Origin: an uncultured Clostridia bacterium
GTDB taxonomy: Bacteria > Bacillota > Clostridia > Oscillospirales > Ruminococcaceae
DNA length: 8,291 nt
Assembly (NCBI GenBank): GCA_945933905.1
Contig: CAMEQX010000047.1
Coordinates: 1-8,291 of the forward strand
Direction: 5' to 3'
Below are positions 5,747-8,291 of the stretch, one piece after another (position 1 is the stretch's first letter; the number at the start of each line of letters is the position of its first letter). The position numbers were made by a program, and so were the translations under genes. The notes under the pieces are model-generated. The model was not told where the DNA came from. It made no database searches and saw nothing but the letters and a program-made list of their open reading frames with translations.

Positions 5747-6832
5747 TTAGTTGCCGAAAGAGATGCCGATATCCTTTGCCGTGAGAACCATCATATCGTT
5801 TTCTTCAACAAATTTCGTTTTCATCGCGACATCAACGAGCTTATTTTCAGTGATGTTGCCGTCAACCATCGCTACCGTGTAGCCGAATTTCTCCTGTTTG
5901 AGCAGTCTTGCTGCGTGAGCGCCGAACTGCGTTGCAAGAATTCTGTCGTAAGCGGACGGAGAGCCGCCTCTGAGGATATGACCGGGGATAACCGTTCTCG
6001 TTTCAAGACCTGTCCTTGCCTGAACTTCCTTGGCAATACGCGCGGTTGCCGTAACCTCGCCGCGCTCTGCTCTTGCCTTTGCGCGCTCCTTTTTCTTCAG
6101 CTTTGCTTCTTCGATATCAAAAGCGCCTTCCGCAACCGCGATAATCGAGAACGCCTTGCCCGCGTCCGCTCTTCTCTGGCAAGCCTTCGCTACCTTCGCG
6201 ATATCAAACGGGATTTCGGGAATGAGGATAATATCCGCGCCGCCCGCAAGTCCGCTGTAAAGCGTCAGCCAGCCCGCCTTGTTTCCCATAATTTCGATAA
6301 CCATAATTCTGCTGTGGGAGTTTGCGGTTGTGTGAATTCTGTCGATAACCTCGGTTCCTATGTCAACAGCCGTGTGGAAACCGAAAGTAACGTCCGTGCC
6401 GAAGATATCGTTGTCGATGGTTTTGGGCAGACCGATAACGTGGAGTCCCTCCTCGGAGAGCATATTCGCGGTTTTGTGGGTGCCGTTTCCGCCGAGCGTG
6501 AACAGGCAGTCAAGCTTGAGGTTTTTGTAGGTGTCCTTCATTTCCTTGACCTTGTCAACCTTGTCGTCCTCGATAATCTGCATCATCTTGTAAGGCGTGC
6601 GCTTGGTACCGAGGATAGTGCCGCCCGTTGTCAGAATTCCCGAGAAATCCGACGGTTCCATAGCCTTGTAATCGCCGTGAATAAGCCCGTGATAGCCGTC
6701 GTGAATTCCGATGATTTCAACCTTGTCCTCGCCGAAAGCCTCATAGGTTGCCTTTGCCACGCCGCGAATTGTCGCGTTGAGTCCGGGGCAGTCGCCGCCG
6801 CTTGTGAGAATGCCGATTTTGTGTTTAGCCAT
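5747..6832 (-). CDS. pfkA: 6-phosphofructokinase
   Basis: A 361-residue cytosolic phosphofructokinase, which phosphorylates fructose 6-phosphate to fructose 1,6-bisphosphate in glycolysis. Motifs in order: GGDCPGLNA (12-20), the donor-site GGNGT (114-118), PKTIDND (136-142) with catalytic D140, MGNKAG (182-187) and GHILRGGSPSAYDR (284-297). Compared with Escherichia coli PfkA (320 residues), it has a charged, Lys/Arg/Glu-rich helical stretch at about 241-270. The donor site is mixed: Gly117 matches the ATP-type Gly104, Lys137 matches the Lys of PPi-type and mixed-substrate enzymes (E. coli Gly124), and Asn116 replaces the usual Asp103. ATP is my best guess, as Gly at the 104 position is the main determinant, but PPi is not excluded. 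The start has AGGAGG (6841-6846) eight bases upstream, and the helicase-loader stop is 21 bases before the ATG, so it is probably the last gene of that operon. Confidence 0.93.
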   Translation of the reverse strand: MAKHKIGILTSGGDCPGLNATIRGVAKATYEAFGEDKVEIIGIHDGYHGLIHGDYKAMEPSDFSGILTTGGTILGTKRTPYKMMQIIEDDKVDKVKEMKDTYKNLKLDCLFTLGGNGTHKTANMLSEEGLHVIGLPKTIDNDIFGTDVTFGFHTAVDIGTEVIDRIHTTANSHSRIMVIEIMGNKAGWLTLYSGLAGGADIILIPEIPFDIAKVAKACQRRADAGKAFSIIAVAEGAFDIEEAKLKKKERAKARAERGEVTATARIAKEVQARTGLETRTVIPGHILRGGSPSAYDRILATQFGAHAARLLKQEKFGYTVAMVDGNITENKLVDVAMKTKFVEENDMMVLTAKDIGISFGN

Positions 6833-6840
6833 ATTTTTTC

Positions 6841-6846
6841 CCTCCT
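6841..6846 (-). promoter_or_regulatory. Perfect Shine-Dalgarno site of pfkA
   Basis: AGGAGG on the - strand, eight bases before the ATG. It sits in the 21-base gap after the helicase-loader stop, giving pfkA strong independent translation inside the operon. Confidence 0.85.
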
Positions 6847-6853
6847 GAATTTT

Positions 6854-7816
6854 TTATAATTTAAATCTGTTGTCATCGCCTTTAAATGCAAGCGTTTTCA
6901 TTGTGAAAAGCCTTGAAATAATTCTGTCGCTGTAATTATTTGTCAGCTCAACCGGCGAAAGATTTGTGCTGACAATCATCGGAAGCGAGCGGCAAATTCT
7001 GCCGTTGATTATTTCGTAGAGCCGAGAAGCGTTGCGCTCGTTTACATTTTCGGCTCCCAAATCGTCGAGAATAAGCAAGTCGCACTCCGAGATAACCGAA
7101 AGCGTATCTCCCGTGCTTCTGCCGAATTGCTCGTTGTCGATGGTTCTCAGAAGCTCTGGCACCGAGTTGTAAACCACACAAAAGTCCTTTTCGATAACCT
7201 TTGCCGCAATCGCAAGCGAAAGGTGCGTTTTTCCAAGTCCCGTGCCGCCTATCATAAGCAAGCCTTTTTCGCTGCCCTTAAAATTCTCTGCAAAATCAAC
7301 GCAGATTTGGAGAACTTTTTTCATTTCCTCGCGAGGATTATCGCCGTTATTCGATTGCTCGGGATAAAGCGACAGGCGAAAGCTCTCGAAAGAGCAGAGG
7401 TTGAGCGGGGAATGCTTGTTAAGCTCCTCTGCGGCGAGCTTGTTCGCGCTTTTTTTCAAACATTCGCACCATTCACCGTTTACAGTACCCGTATCCCCGC
7501 ATTTTGCGCAGGTGTAGATTTGGTCGAGATAATTCTTGTCATAGCCGTTTTCCGTGAGCAGACGCTCCATTTCGCGCTGAACAGCAAGGTTTTCCTCGGA
7601 CGCTTTTTTTATCTTCTCTTTAATATTCGGGCTGTTTGCCGCAATAAGTGAAATCACGTTTGAAGCAGTATCGGCGAGTTTAATCTCCAAGTCGATAAAA
7701 CGCGGGATTTTTTGCAGAATTTCAGCGCGCCGCTGTTCCTCAAGGTGCTTGTTTTCGGAATGAATTTTATCAATTCTTTCGCGGGCTTTTAAGATATATT
7801 CCTTATTTATAGGCAT
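6854..7816 (-). CDS. Helicase loader, DnaI/DnaC-like AAA+ ATPase
   Basis: A 320-residue cytosolic AAA+ ATPase that by family loads the replicative DnaB/DnaC-type helicase onto DNA during replication initiation or restart. Residues 1-90 are a charged helical, partly coiled-coil N-terminal region. A zinc-binding knuckle CAKCG...CEC (C103, C106, C117, C119) follows, as in DnaI. The AAA+ core has Walker A GGTGLGKTH (190-198), Walker B LLILDDLGAE (247-256), sensor 1 STN (283-285) and the SDRIISRLF segment (296-304) with the likely arginine finger. It ends soon after, as DnaC-like proteins do. I start at the ATG at 7816, where GGAGG (7823-7827) lies six bases upstream; the longer TTG form at 7831 would place this site inside the coding region. 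It lies 17 bases after a DnaD-like gene, its usual partner. Paralogues in mobile elements (IstB-like) are less likely given the zinc knuckle and neighbours. Confidence 0.9.
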   Translation of the reverse strand: MPINKEYILKARERIDKIHSENKHLEEQRRAEILQKIPRFIDLEIKLADTASNVISLIAANSPNIKEKIKKASEENLAVQREMERLLTENGYDKNYLDQIYTCAKCGDTGTVNGEWCECLKKSANKLAAEELNKHSPLNLCSFESFRLSLYPEQSNNGDNPREEMKKVLQICVDFAENFKGSEKGLLMIGGTGLGKTHLSLAIAAKVIEKDFCVVYNSVPELLRTIDNEQFGRSTGDTLSVISECDLLILDDLGAENVNERNASRLYEIINGRICRSLPMIVSTNLSPVELTNNYSDRIISRLFTMKTLAFKGDDNRFKL

Positions 7817-7822
7817 AAAAAA

Positions 7823-7827
7823 CCTCC
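7823..7827 (-). promoter_or_regulatory. Ribosome binding site that fixes the helicase-loader start
   Basis: GGAGG on the - strand, six bases before the ATG at 7816. The upstream in-frame TTG at 7829-7831 has this site downstream of it, so it is rejected as a start. Confidence 0.8.
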
Positions 7828-7833
7828 GCAATC

Positions 7834-8291
7834 TCAGCGATTGTTGATTTTTGACATAATATCGTTGATATCAAACGACTTGTTTTCGTTTTTCGCAGCG
7901 CTTGCCGTTTTAACAGGCTTTTTGCGCGCTAAATCCGCGGCTTCAACGGCTTCTTTTGTGTAAAGTCCCGCGTCCTTCCAGTTTTCGAGAATTTTGTTTG
8001 CGTATTCAAACTTAAAATCATTCTTCGCGTTGACGGTTTTCTCGTAGCAGAGCATAATCATCTCCTCGGAAAAACCCCAGTCCTCCGTCCACACGCGGAT
8101 AAATTCCTTCATTTTCGCGGTGAGCTTGGATTTCAGCTCCATAGCCTCGCGGAGCTGCTCTGCGATTGTGAAATTCTTCTCAAGAGCGAGGATTTTCTCG
8201 TTTGCCGCTTCAACGCTGTCTATACCCTCGTCCGCCCAGTTTTGCGCGCAGGAGAGTATGTAGTTCGTGGATTTTTTCCCGATTTTAAAGC
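7834..8291 (-). CDS. DnaD-like replication initiation protein (3' part; 5' end outside window)
   Basis: The reading frame stays open to the window edge, so the Met at 8142 is internal and about 152 residues are visible. The central part TEDWGFSEEMIMLCYEKTV ... FEYANKILENWKDAGL matches the DnaD/DnaB C-terminal domain (DnaB_2, PF07261), including the NKILENW signature. Further upstream, TNYILSCAQNWADEGI (about 8267-8220) looks like the end of a preceding copy of the same domain, so the protein probably has two tandem copies, as in many Clostridia. The end is a Lys/Ala-rich linker (about 7915-7880) and a short SFDINDIMSKINNR tail, a plausible partner-binding peptide. DnaD proteins remodel DNA and help recruit the helicase and its loader, the product of the next gene. 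Confidence 0.85.
   Translation of the reverse strand, partial: FKIGKKSTNYILSCAQNWADEGIDSVEAANEKILALEKNFTIAEQLREAMELKSKLTAKMKEFIRVWTEDWGFSEEMIMLCYEKTVNAKNDFKFEYANKILENWKDAGLYTKEAVEAADLARKKPVKTASAAKNENKSFDINDIMSKINNR

Noticed and set aside
5915..6859. Long open frame (314 codons) on the + strand opposite pfkA
   Set aside because: It is an antisense shadow of a gene with intact catalytic motifs; no promoter or convincing ribosome binding site accompanies it.
7127..7651. Open frame of 174 codons on the + strand opposite the helicase loader
   Set aside because: It overlaps the zinc knuckle and Walker A coding region of a clear DnaI-like gene and looks like a shadow.

Overview
The window reads as ordinary chromosome of a Firmicutes bacterium, most likely an anaerobic member of the class Clostridia. 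The grounds are a DnaD-family primosome protein next to a DnaI/DnaC-type helicase loader, a PdaA-type peptidoglycan deacetylase, a DUF815 ATPase, strong AGGAGG-like ribosome binding sites, consensus TTGACA/TATAAT promoters and many hairpin terminators with U tracts. Base composition is moderate, while intergenic spacers are AT-rich. No insertion sequence, phage gene, CRISPR array or recombinase was seen. The lineage call is inference from gene content.

Left part (1-2638, + strand): the 3' part of a tRNA-dihydrouridine synthase gene (DusB type), a DUF815 AAA+-like ATPase that overlaps it by four bases, and two bases further on a lipoprotein that looks like the substrate-binding part of a cobalamin/ferric-siderophore ABC importer. 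They look like one transcription unit, ending in a hairpin terminator shared with the convergent gene.

Middle (2677-5212): a PdaA-like polysaccharide deacetylase (-) and a DHH/DHHA1 phosphoesterase of NrnA type (+) diverge from an AT-rich spacer with one recognisable promoter for each. The phosphoesterase converges on an unrecognised 147-residue protein (-), again with a shared bidirectional terminator. The unknown gene has a textbook promoter with a palindrome between the start point and the ribosome binding site.

Right part (5213-8291, - strand): transcription runs right to left through dnaD-like (cut by the window edge), the dnaI/dnaC-like helicase loader and 6-phosphofructokinase, tightly spaced, then a terminator, then an initiator tRNA-fMet with its own consensus promoter and terminator. 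Downstream of the tRNA lie about 180 bp without a gene but with four hairpins, the last a plausible terminator on the - strand. This is the best candidate for an undescribed element, possibly a small RNA.

Points most worth a second look: the structured spacer at 5303-5484, the palindrome-controlled unknown gene, a phosphofructokinase with an atypical mix of phosphoryl-donor residues, co-transcription of replication initiation and glycolysis genes, and extended -10 TGn motifs at all four promoters found. Nothing here amounts to a clear new multi-gene system.
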